Source: CAVZOY01 sp963777095 (GTDB taxonomy: Bacteria; Actinomycetota; Actinomycetes; Mycobacteriales; Geodermatophilaceae). Taken from it: a stretch of 64,000 nt of DNA. Both the position numbers and the translations under genes were made by a program. The stretch covers positions 930,001 through 994,000 of the forward strand of contig CAVZOY010000006.1 of NCBI GenBank assembly GCA_963777095.1. Direction: 5' to 3'. Of this stretch, positions 8,469 to 17,944 are shown in pieces. Each line of letters begins with the position of its first letter. Position 1 is the stretch's first letter. The notes below the pieces were generated by a model, which did not search any database, was not told the origin of the DNA, and saw nothing but the letters and a program-made list of their open reading frames with translations.

Positions 8469-10346
8469 CTAGCCCGCAGCCAGCAGTTCCACCTCGGCCA
8501 GGTTCGCCTCGAAGGCGCCCTCGGACTCGACGAGCCCGGTGACCCAGACCAGCACGTAGCGGGTGGTCGCCGTCTCCTCGAAGGACAGATCGGTGCTCTC
8601 CTCGAGGGTGCCCTTCGCCAGCAGCGGCCAGTCCTCGAGTGCGCCGTCCGTGCCGGAGGCGGCGTGGATCTCGACCGTCGAGCCGGGCAGCGTGGTGCTG
8701 AGGGTGGCGCCGGCCAACTCCTGCTCGCTGCCGAGGTCGTAGACGACGCCGACGCCGTCCTTGAGGTTCCCGAACGCCGGGGAGCCCTGGTACTCGAGGG
8801 TCGACCACACGGTGGCCGGGTCGCCGTCGTGGGACAGCGGCACCTGGTCGTCGTTCTCGGGAGCGCCGTCGCCGCCGGGGTCGAAGACCGTCCCCTCCTG
8901 GACCTCCACGGGGCCACCGGCGGCGGGGGTCTCCTCCGCGGCGGACGCCGAGGTGCTCGCGGTGACGCTGCTCGACGGCGTCGAGCCCTCGAGGTCGTCG
9001 TAGTTGCCGGCCACCGACAGGACGCTGTTGCCGAACCAGAAGGCCAGCCCGACCACCACGGCCAGGGCCAGGACGGCCATCCCGGCCACGGCCAGCCGGC
9101 GCCGCGTGCTCGGGGCGGTCAACTCGGTGTCCGTGGTCGTGGGACCGTCGTCCAGCTCGTCGAGGTCGTCGTCGTCGCGCAGGTCGTCGTCGCGCAGGTC
9201 GTCGTCGAGGACGAACGGCTCGTCGTAGCCGTCCCGGGCCCGGGCCTCGACGGACCGGTCGACCGGGCCGGCGACGTCGGAGTCGCCCCAGGCGGTGCCG
9301 CCGGCGGGGGGCACGGTGACGGCGATGGTGTCCCCGCGTCGGCCGGTGCGCTGGGCATCGGGGGAGGTGGGCGGACCGCCCCCGGCTGCCGAGGGCGGGA
9401 CCGGCCGCGTGCGCGGCACGGGGGGCAGCGTCTGCGGGTCGAGCGGACGCGGGGCGTCGCCGGGGTCGACGGCGATCGTGGGCGGTGCGGTGCCTGCGGC
9501 CACCAGGGGCTCGACGTCGGCCTCCGGCGCGGCGGCCCGGTTCGGCTGGTCGGCGGTGCGCCGGCCGCCGAGCAGCGGCTCGGCCCGGCGGTCGCGCGCC
9601 CGCCGGCGGCGGGAGTCGTCGTCGGCCCGGGACCCGGTGGCCGACCGCGGCCGCTCGGCCAGCAGCGCCGCCATCGCGGCGACGGAGGAGATGCCCTGTC
9701 CGGACTCGGTGGAGCCGGCGCGGCGGGCGAGCGCGACGAGGTCGGGCGGGCCGGTCAGCGGGGAGGCGTCGTCGGTGGCGGTGCCGCGCAGACATGCCTC
9801 GAGCAGCGCGCCGAGGGCGTTGATGTCGCCCTCCATCGTCCCGTTGGCCGCCGGGACGGCGCGGACGCCGACCAGGCCGTTCGGGCGCAGCACGATGTTC
9901 TCCGGCGTGAGCCCGCCGAGGGCCAGTCCGACCCGGTGGGCCTCGGCCACGGCGTCGGCGAGGCGGCGCAGCAGCGGCCGGAGGTCGCGCTCGGGGAGGG
10001 GGCCGCGGGTGAGCCGCTCGGCGAGGGTCTCGCCCTCGATCCACTCGTTGACGACGTAGGCGGCGGTGCCCGGCGAGTCGGCGTCGTCGGTGGGGTCGCT
10101 GCCCTCGGAGGCGTCGTAGACCATGGCGAGGGCCGGGTTGGCCAGCCCGCCGGCGGTCAGCGCGCGGGTGATCCAGGCGTGCGCGGCGGTGCCGGACGGC
10201 GTGTGCACGCGGATCGCGACGTCGCGGTTGAGCACGCGGTCCTTGGCGCGCCAGCAGCGGATGAGGCCGGTGGGGGTCTGCTCCTCGGGGCCGACCTCGT
10301 CCAACGGCCGGTAGCGGTCGGGAAGGCCGATGATCGTGGACGTCAT
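8469..10346 (-). CDS. Membrane pseudokinase with extracellular discoidin-like domain (MurJ partner)
   Basis: A 625-residue single-pass protein. Residues 1-250 resemble a Ser/Thr kinase fold without catalytic residues: the catalytic loop position reads RVGLALGGLTPENIVL in place of HRD, and no DFG or glycine loop is visible. A long Pro/Arg/Asp-rich linker follows, then a transmembrane helix (AVAGMAVLALAVVVGLAFWF, about residues 420-440) and an outside domain with features of a discoidin/F5-8C fold (GDPATVWSTLEYQGSPAF; LVWVTGLVESEGAFEANLAE). In Mycobacterium tuberculosis the same modules are fused to MurJ and phosphorylation of the pseudokinase recruits FhaA (family knowledge). Here they form a separate gene directly downstream of murJ, so regulation of lipid II flipping is inferred. 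Confidence 0.75.
   Translation of the reverse strand: MTSTIIGLPDRYRPLDEVGPEEQTPTGLIRCWRAKDRVLNRDVAIRVHTPSGTAAHAWITRALTAGGLANPALAMVYDASEGSDPTDDADSPGTAAYVVNEWIEGETLAERLTRGPLPERDLRPLLRRLADAVAEAHRVGLALGGLTPENIVLRPNGLVGVRAVPAANGTMEGDINALGALLEACLRGTATDDASPLTGPPDLVALARRAGSTESGQGISSVAAMAALLAERPRSATGSRADDDSRRRRARDRRAEPLLGGRRTADQPNRAAAPEADVEPLVAAGTAPPTIAVDPGDAPRPLDPQTLPPVPRTRPVPPSAAGGGPPTSPDAQRTGRRGDTIAVTVPPAGGTAWGDSDVAGPVDRSVEARARDGYDEPFVLDDDLRDDDLRDDDDLDELDDGPTTTDTELTAPSTRRRLAVAGMAVLALAVVVGLAFWFGNSVLSVAGNYDDLEGSTPSSSVTASTSASAAEETPAAGGPVEVQEGTVFDPGGDGAPENDDQVPLSHDGDPATVWSTLEYQGSPAFGNLKDGVGVVYDLGSEQELAGATLSTTLPGSTVEIHAASGTDGALEDWPLLAKGTLEESTDLSFEETATTRYVLVWVTGLVESEGAFEANLAEVELLAAG
9168..9207 (-). repeat. 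15-bp tandem repeat encoding Asp-rich linker
   Basis: The 15-mer GTCGTCGTCGCGCAG is repeated twice and then partially. It encodes a DDDLR repeat in the cytoplasmic linker of the pseudokinase just before its transmembrane helix. Such in-frame repeats can change copy number by slippage. Confidence 0.8.
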
Positions 10347-10425
10347 CGACGCGGCCGACCTCCTGTCCCGTCTCCTCGACCGGCGCGGGGACGCACCGGT
10401 GACGGCTCCGGGCAGGCCTGCCGGC

Positions 10426-12418
10426 TCATCCGCGTCCCACCCGGGCCCTGACCGCGGCCATCGGTTCCCGGAGTTCGGGGACGCGGGCGAGCACGAGGCC
10501 GGTGACCGCCGCGACGCCGATGACCACGGTACCGATGAGCAGGGCGGCGAGCGACCCTGCGACGGTGTCCCCGAACACGTCGTCCACCAGACGGAGTACG
10601 AGCCAGCCCAGCAGACCGGCCGCCGCCGACACCGCGGCGACGGTGGCGACCGGCACGAGCGTCCCCCGCGTGCGCAGTCCGCCCAGCCGGCGGCGCAGCG
10701 CCACGTGGCCGATCAGCCACCCCGCGACGTACGTGACACTGGTGGCCAGCATCAGCCCGGCGACGACGTGCTCAGGGCCGACGAGGACCGGCACGAGCAG
10801 CAGCAGCGGCACCCGGACGGCGACCATGCCGACCTGGATGAGGGTCGGCGTGCGGGCGTCCTTCATGGCGTAGAAGACCCGCAGCTGCAGCAGGGTGACC
10901 GCCATGGGGAGCAGGCCGAACGCCCCTGCGGCCAGCGCGGTGCCGATGCCCGCGGCCTCCTCGACGGAGGTGTTGCCGCGGGCGAAGGCGACGACGGCCA
11001 GCGGCGGGCCGAGCACGGTGAGCGCGGCGGTGACCGGAAGGAGGCCGAGGGCGGAGAGCCGGGTGCCGAGGGAGAGGTCCTCCACCACCCCGGGCAGGTC
11101 GCCACGGGAGGCCGCGCGGCTCATCCGAGGCAGCAGCGCCGTCAGCAGGGCGACCCCGATGATCCCGTAGGGCATCTGGAACAGCAGGCTCGCGTTGGCG
11201 AACGCCCAGGAGCCGAGGCCGCCCTCGCGGCCGGCGGCGTTGGCGATCCGCATGGCGACGACGACGCCGACCTGGCTGACCGCCACGTAGCCGATCACCC
11301 AGAGCGAGAGCGTGCCGGCTTCGCGCAGGCCGGTGTCCCTGAGCCCCCAGCGCGGGCGCAGCGGCACGCCCGCCCGGCGGAGCAGGGGGAGGAGCACGAG
11401 GGCCTGCGCCCCGATGCCGAGCGTCGTGCCGATACCGAGCAGCCAGACCTGGCCGGGGGTGATCGTCGCCGGGGTGAGCTCGCCGGGACCGGAGGCGGCG
11501 ATGAACAGCAGGCCCGTGGCGATGACGACGACGTTGTTGAGCACGGGCGCCCAGGCCGGCGGCCCGAAGACGTCGCGGGAGTTGAGGATCGCCTGCGCCA
11601 GCGCCCCCACGCCGTAGAAGACGATCTCGACCAGCAGGATCCGGGCCAGCCAGTTGGCCAGCTCGACCTGCTCCTCGTCGCCGGTGATGCCGTAGAGCCG
11701 GGTCAGCAGCGGCGCGGCGAGGACGGCGAGGAGCGTGACGCCGACGAGCCCCACGGTGGCCAGCGTGGCCAGCCGCTGGGCGTAGGCCGTGCCCCGGTCG
11801 GCGTCGCGTTCCTGCGCGTGCACCAGCAGCGGCACGATCACCGAGCTCAGCACGCCACCCAGCAGGAGCTCGTAGACGATGTTGGGCAGCGTGTTGGCGG
11901 TGTTGTAGGCGTCGCCCACCAGCGCGACGCCGAGCGCCGCGACCAGCACCATCGTGCGGAGCAGGCCGGTGAGCCGGGAGACCAGCGTGGCCACGGCCAT
12001 GGTGCCGGCCGCCCGCAGGAGCCCGCCGCTGCCGCGGGGCGGGGCCTCGTGCAGCTCGTCGTCCGGGGCGCGCGTGGGCGGCGGGACCGGCGGCAGCGAG
12101 GTGATGACGACGGTGTGCTCGTCGGCCGTCGTCCAGCGGTCGCGGGGCGGGACGGGCGGACGGGCACCCGAGCGGCGCGGGCGGCGGCGGCACGGGCGGA
12201 CGCGGGACGGGCGCGGGCGGCGCGACCGGTGTGGCTGGTATCGGTCTCGCCGGACGCGGCGGCAGGGCCGGCGGCGGCGCGGCGTCCCGGCGCAGCGCGT
12301 CGGCCGACGGTGCCTCGCGGGGTGGGGCGGACCGGTAGGGGGACGGTGGCAGCGGCGCGGGGCGCCGTCCGGAAGCCTCTTCTTCGTCGCGCGGGTCGGC
12401 GCGCTCGTCGGCGCTCAC
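10426..12418 (-). CDS. murJ: Lipid II flippase MurJ (MviN), frameshifted near 12170
   Basis: A polytopic MOP-family flippase that exports lipid II. From ATG 12000 downstream the membrane core is clean: LVSRLTGLLRTMVLVAALGV, the conserved ANTLPNIVYELLLGGVLSS motif, and many hydrophobic segments with charged loops. Upstream, the same frame reads a hydrophilic stretch (WTTADEHTVVITSL), and then coding continues in a second frame to GTG 12418 (SADERADPRDEEEASGRR), giving a Pro-rich cytoplasmic N-terminus typical of actinobacterial MurJ. One extra base around 12165-12180 explains the switch. The GTG overlaps the stop of the DUF6049 gene. Confidence 0.88.
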
Positions 12419-14858
12419 ACCGGGCTCCGCGTCGGCGGCACTGCCACGGCGGCGCCCTCCGGTGCCCGCGGGCGGGCACGGCGGCGGGCACGGCGCGGCG
12501 GCGGCGCAGCACGAGGTGCACGAGCCGCCGGAGGAAGAGCAGGCCCAGCAGGCCGGCCGCGCCGAAGGTGATCAACAGCGAGATGGTGCCGTACGCGGTG
12601 CTGCGCACCTGCAGCCGCACGGACTCGCCCAGCGCGGCACCACCCGGCGTCTGCAGCTCGGCGCTCACCGTGTACCGGCCGTTCTGCCGCACCTCGGTGG
12701 GCACCTCCAGCGTGGTGCGCTGCCCCGGCGCCAGCGTCTGGACGCCGATGTCCTCGATCCGGATGCTCCGGGTGCTGGGCGTGCTGAGGTCCACCTGCAC
12801 CGACACGGCGAACGGCAGGTCGTTCTGCACGGTGAGCGGCAGCGGGGAGTCGCGGGAGGCCAGGCTGTACGTGCCGTTGGCCGGCGCGAGCAGGCTCACC
12901 CGGTCGAGCAGGCGGCCGATCGCCGTCCGCAGGTCCGAGGCGCTCCTCCGGAAGTCCTCGGGCCGGTCTCGTTGGGAGACCGACACGGTGCGCGCGGTGG
13001 CCGCGTCGTAGGAGCGCAGCTCCTCGTCGGGGTCGCCGACGACGGCGTCGGCCAGGTCGTCGCGTGTGCCCTCCGCCGCCACGACGTCGGCGAGCCCGGC
13101 CCGGTCGAGCAGGACGGCGTCGGCCGGGTCGGCGAGCCGGCCGGCGTCCAGGGGGCGGTCGGCCTCCAGTGCGGCCAGGGACGACGCCTGCAGCCAGGGC
13201 AGCCCGGCGGTGTCGGCCATCATCTGGCCGGCGCCTCCGGTGCCGGCCTCCACCTCGCGGGACGGCGCCACCAGCACGGTCGCGGTCGATCCGTCGGGTG
13301 CCTGCTGGCCGATCAGCGCCAGCTCGGCGAGGTAGCGCTGCTCGGCCACCCGGGGACCACCGGCCCAGTCCTCGGCCGCGTCGACGACCGCGCCGAGGCC
13401 GGTGTCGGCGACCAGCACGCCGAGCTCGCCGTCGTCGGTCGCCACGGTGGCCCGCGCCCGTGCGGCGCCCGGCTCCAGGCCGACGGCGCGGGCGCCCGCG
13501 GTGACGCCGGCGGGACCGAGCACCACGGTGCCGATCCCGCCCTCGCGCAGCGTGGTCACCGTGTCGGCCCGGAACGAGCCGCCAGCGGACCAGGCGAGGT
13601 CCGTGCGGGGCGCGACGCCCAGCGCGTCGGTCAGGATCCGGGCGCCGGCGCCCTGCGCCGCCTCCTCACCGGCGTTCCCCTCCGGCGAGCCGTCCGTGCC
13701 GGTCGCGGGCGCGGTCGAGGAGGCGTCGGCGGTCGCTTCGGTCGGGTCGGCGGTCCCGTCGTCCGTCGGCTCGGCCGCGGGCGAGGTCGGCTCGACCTCG
13801 GTCTGCGGGTCCGGCACGACGGGCCCGATGCCCTGGGCGGTGCCGGCCGCGGTGCCCGGCAGGCTGCGGGTGAGGACGTCCTCCAGGCCGACCGACGCGA
13901 GCGCGTCGGCGTCGACGTCGCCGTAGGGCAGCGCGACGACCGGGTGGACGGCGGCCAGCGCCCGCAGCCGGTCGAGGAACTCCGTCGCGGCGTCGGTGCC
14001 CGTCCCGGGGGTGTCGTCGGGGCCGACCGTGTACGCCCCCTCGGACATGACGCCGAGCTCCTCGACCAGTGCCGGGTCGACGGCCATGGCCACCGGCAGA
14101 TCCGCGCTCTCCTCGCCGCGCTCGCCGGTGCTCGGCAGGCCCTCGAGGACGGCGAGGGCCCGGTCGAGCCGACCCCCGGGAGCGACCGAGCTCGCCAGCT
14201 CGTCGTCGGCGAACCCGCCGGTGGGCGAGCGGGAGGTGTCGGAGACGAGCGGCCACAGCCAGGCCACCGTCGTCCGCTCGTCCGGGACGGCCGGGCGGCG
14301 CACCAGGTAGGTGGGCAGCTCACCGACGCGGCGGACGAGGCCGTCGTCGGTGGTGCCGTTGACGTTGACCAGCAACGGGTAGACGCCGTCCTGGTTGAGG
14401 GCGAGGTCGTCGGCCTCGATCGAGTAGCTGAAGTCCACCGACCCGCCGGGCTCGAGGACCCCCTCGACCGGCGCGAAGGCGCCGAGCGCGGCGCCGGCCG
14501 GATCGGCGTCCGCGTCGGCGGCGAGCAGCTCGGCGCGGGTGGTCATGACCGCGCCCCGCTGCAGGCGCAGGGCGATCTCCCGGACGGCCGACTCGCCGGT
14601 GTTGGTGAGGGTGCCGGTCACCCGGACCGTCGAGTCGTCGGTGACGGTGCGCGGCAGCTGGCCGATCTCGATGCTGACGGGGCGCTCGGGATCGGCGGTG
14701 GGAGCGGGGGCGGCGGTCACCGGCGGGGCGGCCGCGGCGGGAGACGCCGCCGCGGCGAGAATGCCGGTGGTGGTCAGGGCCGTGGCCAGCGCGGCGGTGA
14801 GCAGAGCCGTGGCCGACGCGGCGCGGCCACCGGCGCGCCCGGCAGCCGGGGACCTCAC
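12415..14858 (-). CDS. DUF6049 family membrane protein (frameshifted near 12470)
   Basis: A large secreted, membrane-anchored protein found beside murJ in actinobacteria; its function is unknown. A signal peptide (ALATALTTTGILAAAASPAA) begins the roughly 810-residue chain. The outside part has repeated beta-rich segments (VSIEIGQLPRTVTDDSTVRV; LPLTVQNDLPFAVSVQVDL). Near the end there is one transmembrane helix (ISLLITFGAAGLLGLLFLRR) and an Arg-rich cytoplasmic tail. In the current frame the gene runs through murJ, but a single missing base at 12462-12490 brings in a tail ending PPTRSPV-stop, whose TGA overlaps the murJ GTG. The GTG start at 14858 overlaps the Nudix stop, so Nudix, DUF6049 and murJ form a coupled operon. 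Confidence 0.8.
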
Positions 14859-15331
14859 GCGCTGTCGGCCAGCAGCCCGGGCGCGCGCTCGACCAGTGCC
14901 CGCTCGTCGGCGTACGCCAGCCGGCCGCTGAGCTCGGACAACGGCACCCAGGCGACCTCGGTGACCTCGATGTCGGCGTCGGACAGCGCGCCGCCGATCG
15001 CCCGCAGGAGGAAGTGGTGCACCGTCTTGTGCACGCGGCGGCCGTCGGCGACGAACCAGAAGTCGATGATGCCGAGGGGGGCGACGACCTCGCCGATGAT
15101 GCCGGTCTCCTCCGCGACCTCGCGGACGGCGGTGTCCTCGGGGGTCTCGCCCTCCTCGATGTGTCCCTTGGGTAGGGACCAGAGGAGGCGACCGCGGCGG
15201 TCGGTGCGGCCGATCAGGGCGGCGCGGGGCTCGTGCACTCCGTCGTCGGCGACGACCAGGCCTCCCGCGGAGGTCTCGTCGACCCGGCGCAGCCGGCGCC
15301 CGGGGCGCCCTCGACCGCCCGTCCCAGCCAT
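14855..15331 (-). CDS. Nudix hydrolase (MutT4-like)
   Basis: A 158-residue Nudix protein. The Nudix box is complete: GHIEEGETPEDTAVREVAEE followed by TG, matching GX5EX7REUXEEXGU. Nudix enzymes hydrolyse nucleoside diphosphates linked to another group; the mycobacterial gene in this position is mutT4, but the substrate here is unknown. The ATG at 15331 is preceded by a TACCCT hexamer with a 6-base gap and no ribosome binding site, so the mRNA is probably leaderless. It is divergent from pcnA and first in the Nudix-DUF6049-murJ-pseudokinase series. Confidence 0.88.
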   Translation of the reverse strand: MAGTGGRGRPGRRLRRVDETSAGGLVVADDGVHEPRAALIGRTDRRGRLLWSLPKGHIEEGETPEDTAVREVAEETGIIGEVVAPLGIIDFWFVADGRRVHKTVHHFLLRAIGGALSDADIEVTEVAWVPLSELSGRLAYADERALVERAPGLLADSA

Positions 15332-15337
15332 AGGGGC

Positions 15338-15343
15338 AGGGTA
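15338..15343 (-). promoter_or_regulatory. -10 element, leaderless Nudix promoter
   Basis: TACCCT on the minus strand, 6 bases before the ATG at 15331. Confidence 0.6.
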
Positions 15344-15425
15344 GCGCGCGGAGGGCGACAGCCCCGGGAGCATCGCAGCGAGGAGCGGACGGGGGCGCGG
15401 AGCCCGACCTGCGGTCGCGCGCCAC

Positions 15426-15431
15426 TACCCT
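15426..15431 (+). promoter_or_regulatory. -10 element, leaderless pcnA promoter
   Basis: TACCCT on the plus strand, 8 bases before the GTG at 15440. With the minus-strand hexamer at 15338 this makes a compact divergent promoter region. Confidence 0.55.
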
Positions 15432-15439
15432 GGCTCGTC

Positions 15440-16933
15440 GTGTCGTCCACCTCCCCGAGTCGCCCTGTGGAACCGGTTCCGCCGGCCGTCCAGCAGACCG
15501 TGCGCGCGCTGGTCGACCTCACGCCCGTGCTCACCCGGCTCGGCGAGCGGTTCTCCGCGGCCGGCTTCGAGGCGCACCTCGTCGGCGGCTCGGTGCGCGA
15601 CGCGCTGCTGGCCGCGCGGACGGGCTCGTCCCCCGGCGGCGACCTGGACGTGACGACCGACGCCCGGCCGGAGCAGGTGCTCGAGCTGCTGCGCGGCTGG
15701 GCGGGTTCCACGTGGAACACCGGCATCGAGTTCGGCACGGTCGGTGCCGAGGTCGAGGGCGTCCGGGTGGAGATCACCACCTTCCGCGCCGACCGGTACG
15801 ACCGGCAGTCGCGCAATCCCGAGGTGGCCTGGGGCGACTCGCTGGTCGACGACCTGGTCCGGCGCGACTTCACCGTCAACGCCATGGCGGTGTCGCTCGG
15901 CCCGGACCGCACGGTCACCGACCCCTTCGGCGGGCTGGGCGACCTGCTGGCCGGGCGGCTGCGGACGCCCGGGGCGGCGGTGGACTCCTTCGCCGACGAC
16001 CCGCTGCGCATGCTGCGCGCGGTGCGCTTCGTCGCCCAACTGGCGCTCACCCCGGTGCCCGAGGTCGTCGAGGCGATGACGTCGCTGGCGCCCGAGCTCG
16101 GCCGGATCACCCCGGAGCGGGTGCAGGTGGAGCTGTCGAAGACGCTGCTGCAGGACGCACCCCGCGCGGCGCTGGAGCTCTTCGTCGCCACCGGCCTGGC
16201 CGACGTGGTGCTGCCCGAGCTGTCGGCGCTGCGCATGGAGATCGACGAGCACCACCAGCACAAGGACGTCTACGCGCACTCCCTGACGGTGCTCGAGCGG
16301 GCCATCGCGCTGGAGAAGGAGGACCCCGACGCGGTCTCGCCCGACCTGGTGCTGCGGCTCGCCGCGCTGCTGCACGACATCGGCAAGCCGGCGACCCGGC
16401 GGCACGAGGCGCGCGGGCGGGTGTCGTTCCACCACCACGAGGTCGTCGGGGCGAAGCTCGTGCGCAAGCGGCTGGCGGCGCTGCGGTTCAGCAAGGAGAT
16501 CACCGAGGCGGTCGCCCGGCTGACCTTCCTGCACCTGCGCTTCCACGGCTACGGCCGCGGCGAGTGGACCGACTCCGCCGTCCGCCGCTACGTCACCGAC
16601 GCCGGCGACCTGCTCCCCCGCCTGCACAAGCTGGTGCGCTCCGACTGCACGACGCGCAACCGCAAGCGCGCGGCGACGCTGGCGGCGACCTACGACTCGC
16701 TCGAGGAGCGGATCGCGGTGCTGGCCGAACGGGAGGACCTCGCGCGGGTGCGGCCCGACCTCGACGGCAACCGGATCATGGAGATCCTCGGCCTGTCCCC
16801 GGGACCGGACGTCGGGCGCGCGTGGTCGTTCCTCAAGGAGCTGCGCCTGGAGCGCGGGCCGTTGGAGCCCGAGGAGGCCGAGGCGGAGCTGCGCCGCTGG
16901 TGGGATGGAGGTGGAGTGGATTCGTCGGGGTAA
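15440..16933 (+). CDS. pcnA: CCA tRNA nucleotidyltransferase / poly(A) polymerase family, HD-domain type
   Basis: Adds or repairs the 3' CCA of tRNAs. The 497-residue class II enzyme has the head motif AHLVGGSVRDALLA, the metal-binding DLDVTTDA (DxD), RRDFTVNAMAVSLG, and a C-terminal HD domain (AALLHDIGKPATR; HHHEVVGAKLVRKRL). The start is a GTG at 15440 with no Shine-Dalgarno sequence but a TACCCT box 8 bases upstream. A parS-like palindrome lies inside the coding sequence (15705-15718, encoding GSTWNT). The stop codon lies in the loop of a 39-bp palindrome shared with the far end of the neighbouring DUF559 gene. Confidence 0.93.
   Translation: MSSTSPSRPVEPVPPAVQQTVRALVDLTPVLTRLGERFSAAGFEAHLVGGSVRDALLAARTGSSPGGDLDVTTDARPEQVLELLRGWAGSTWNTGIEFGTVGAEVEGVRVEITTFRADRYDRQSRNPEVAWGDSLVDDLVRRDFTVNAMAVSLGPDRTVTDPFGGLGDLLAGRLRTPGAAVDSFADDPLRMLRAVRFVAQLALTPVPEVVEAMTSLAPELGRITPERVQVELSKTLLQDAPRAALELFVATGLADVVLPELSALRMEIDEHHQHKDVYAHSLTVLERAIALEKEDPDAVSPDLVLRLAALLHDIGKPATRRHEARGRVSFHHHEVVGAKLVRKRLAALRFSKEITEAVARLTFLHLRFHGYGRGEWTDSAVRRYVTDAGDLLPRLHKLVRSDCTTRNRKRAATLAATYDSLEERIAVLAEREDLARVRPDLDGNRIMEILGLSPGPDVGRAWSFLKELRLERGPLEPEEAEAELRRWWDGGGVDSSG
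15705..15718. promoter_or_regulatory. parS-like palindrome inside pcnA
   Basis: GTTCCACGTGGAAC, identical to the site at 738, about 15 kb from parAB. Confidence 0.7.
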
Positions 16934-16951
16934 CGCCGACGAATCTCCTCC
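16913..16951. repeat. 39-bp palindromic repeat, copy 1 (pcnA 3' end)
   Basis: Core arms GATTCGTCGG (16919-16928) and CCGACGAATC (16936-16945) pair perfectly around the pcnA stop codon; GGAG and CTCC flank them. By hand alignment 30 of 39 bases match the copy at 17947. It may also end pcnA transcription. Confidence 0.75.
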
Positions 16952-17010
16952 GCCGTGCGCGCTGTGGACAACCGGAGTCGTGATGCGGTCGCGCCAGCCA
17001 GGATCCCGCC

Positions 17011-17944
17011 GTGCCCTCCCGCTCGTGCTTCCCGGCTGACCTCACGGTCGCCCGCCGTGCCGACCTCCGTCGGCGGGGGATCAGCAACGAACGCATCCGG
17101 ACGGCGGTGCGGACGGGCCGCTGGAGCGAGCCGCTGCGCGGTGTCGTCGTGCCGCACGCGGGCTCCCTGACCCAGCGGGAGCGGTGGATCGCCGCACTCG
17201 CCTACGCAGGCCCGCACGCCGTCCTGTCACATCACAGCGCCCTCCGGCTGTGGGGTGCCCGTGCGCAAGAACTCGAGGTCGGTCCGAGCGTCGGCGGCGT
17301 GGCGGGTGACTACTCGCCGCTGCCCGAGGGCGGCATGGTCGAGGTGTCCGTGCCGCACGGGACGCACATGTCGTCCCACGGGTTCGTCGTCGTGCACCAG
17401 AGCCGGCGGCCGCTCGGCACACTCGAGTGGAAGGACTTGCGGGTGTCAGGAGCCGCTCGAGCCGCGGTGGACTCCGCGCTGTCGGCGGAGCAACGGTCCG
17501 ACGTCGATCACGTCGTGGCCGACGTGCTGCAGCGCCGTCTCGCGTCGGTCGGGCAACTGCTCGAAGAGGCATGGCATGCGGGCCGGGCCGTCACTCCCTG
17601 GCTCCGGGCCGCTCTCGATGACGCCGCCCGGGGCATGCGGTCCGTCGGTGAGAGCGATCTGCGGCGGGTGGTCGGTCGCGGCGGGCCTGCCGGAACCCGA
17701 GTGGGGCGCCGCCATCGAGACACCGGCTGGTGTGTACTTCGTGGACGCGTTCTGGCGGAGGAAGTGCGTCGCCGTCGAGGCCGACGGTCGCGCCTACCAC
17801 CTGAACGCGGCCGACTGGGAGGCCGACCTGCGGCGCCAGAACGCCATCCACGGTGCGGGCGTCGTCCTGCTGCGTTACCCCGTCGTCCGTCTGCGCTCCG
17901 ACGGTGCCGCGTGCGGCGACGAGATGCGACGCCTCATCGCGTGA
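17011..17944 (+). CDS. DUF559-type nuclease-fold protein with AbiEi-like N-terminus (frameshifted near 17675)
   Basis: About 310 residues. The N-terminus (VARRADLRRRGISNERIRTA, then WSEPLRGVVVPHAG) resembles the winged-helix antitoxin-like domain of AbiEi-type proteins. The C-terminus resembles DUF559/Vsr-like PD-(D/E)XK nuclease folds: VYFVDAFWRRKCVAVEADGR with the D...E-x-D spacing, then AADWEADLRRQNAIHGAGV and VLLRYPVVRLRSD. One extra base at 17668-17682 separates the two frames. GTG 17011 is the start. A 39-bp palindrome flanks each side, and the 3' end overlaps the convergent MFS gene by 11 bp. No toxin partner is adjacent, so this looks like a stand-alone nuclease of unknown target. Confidence 0.7.
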
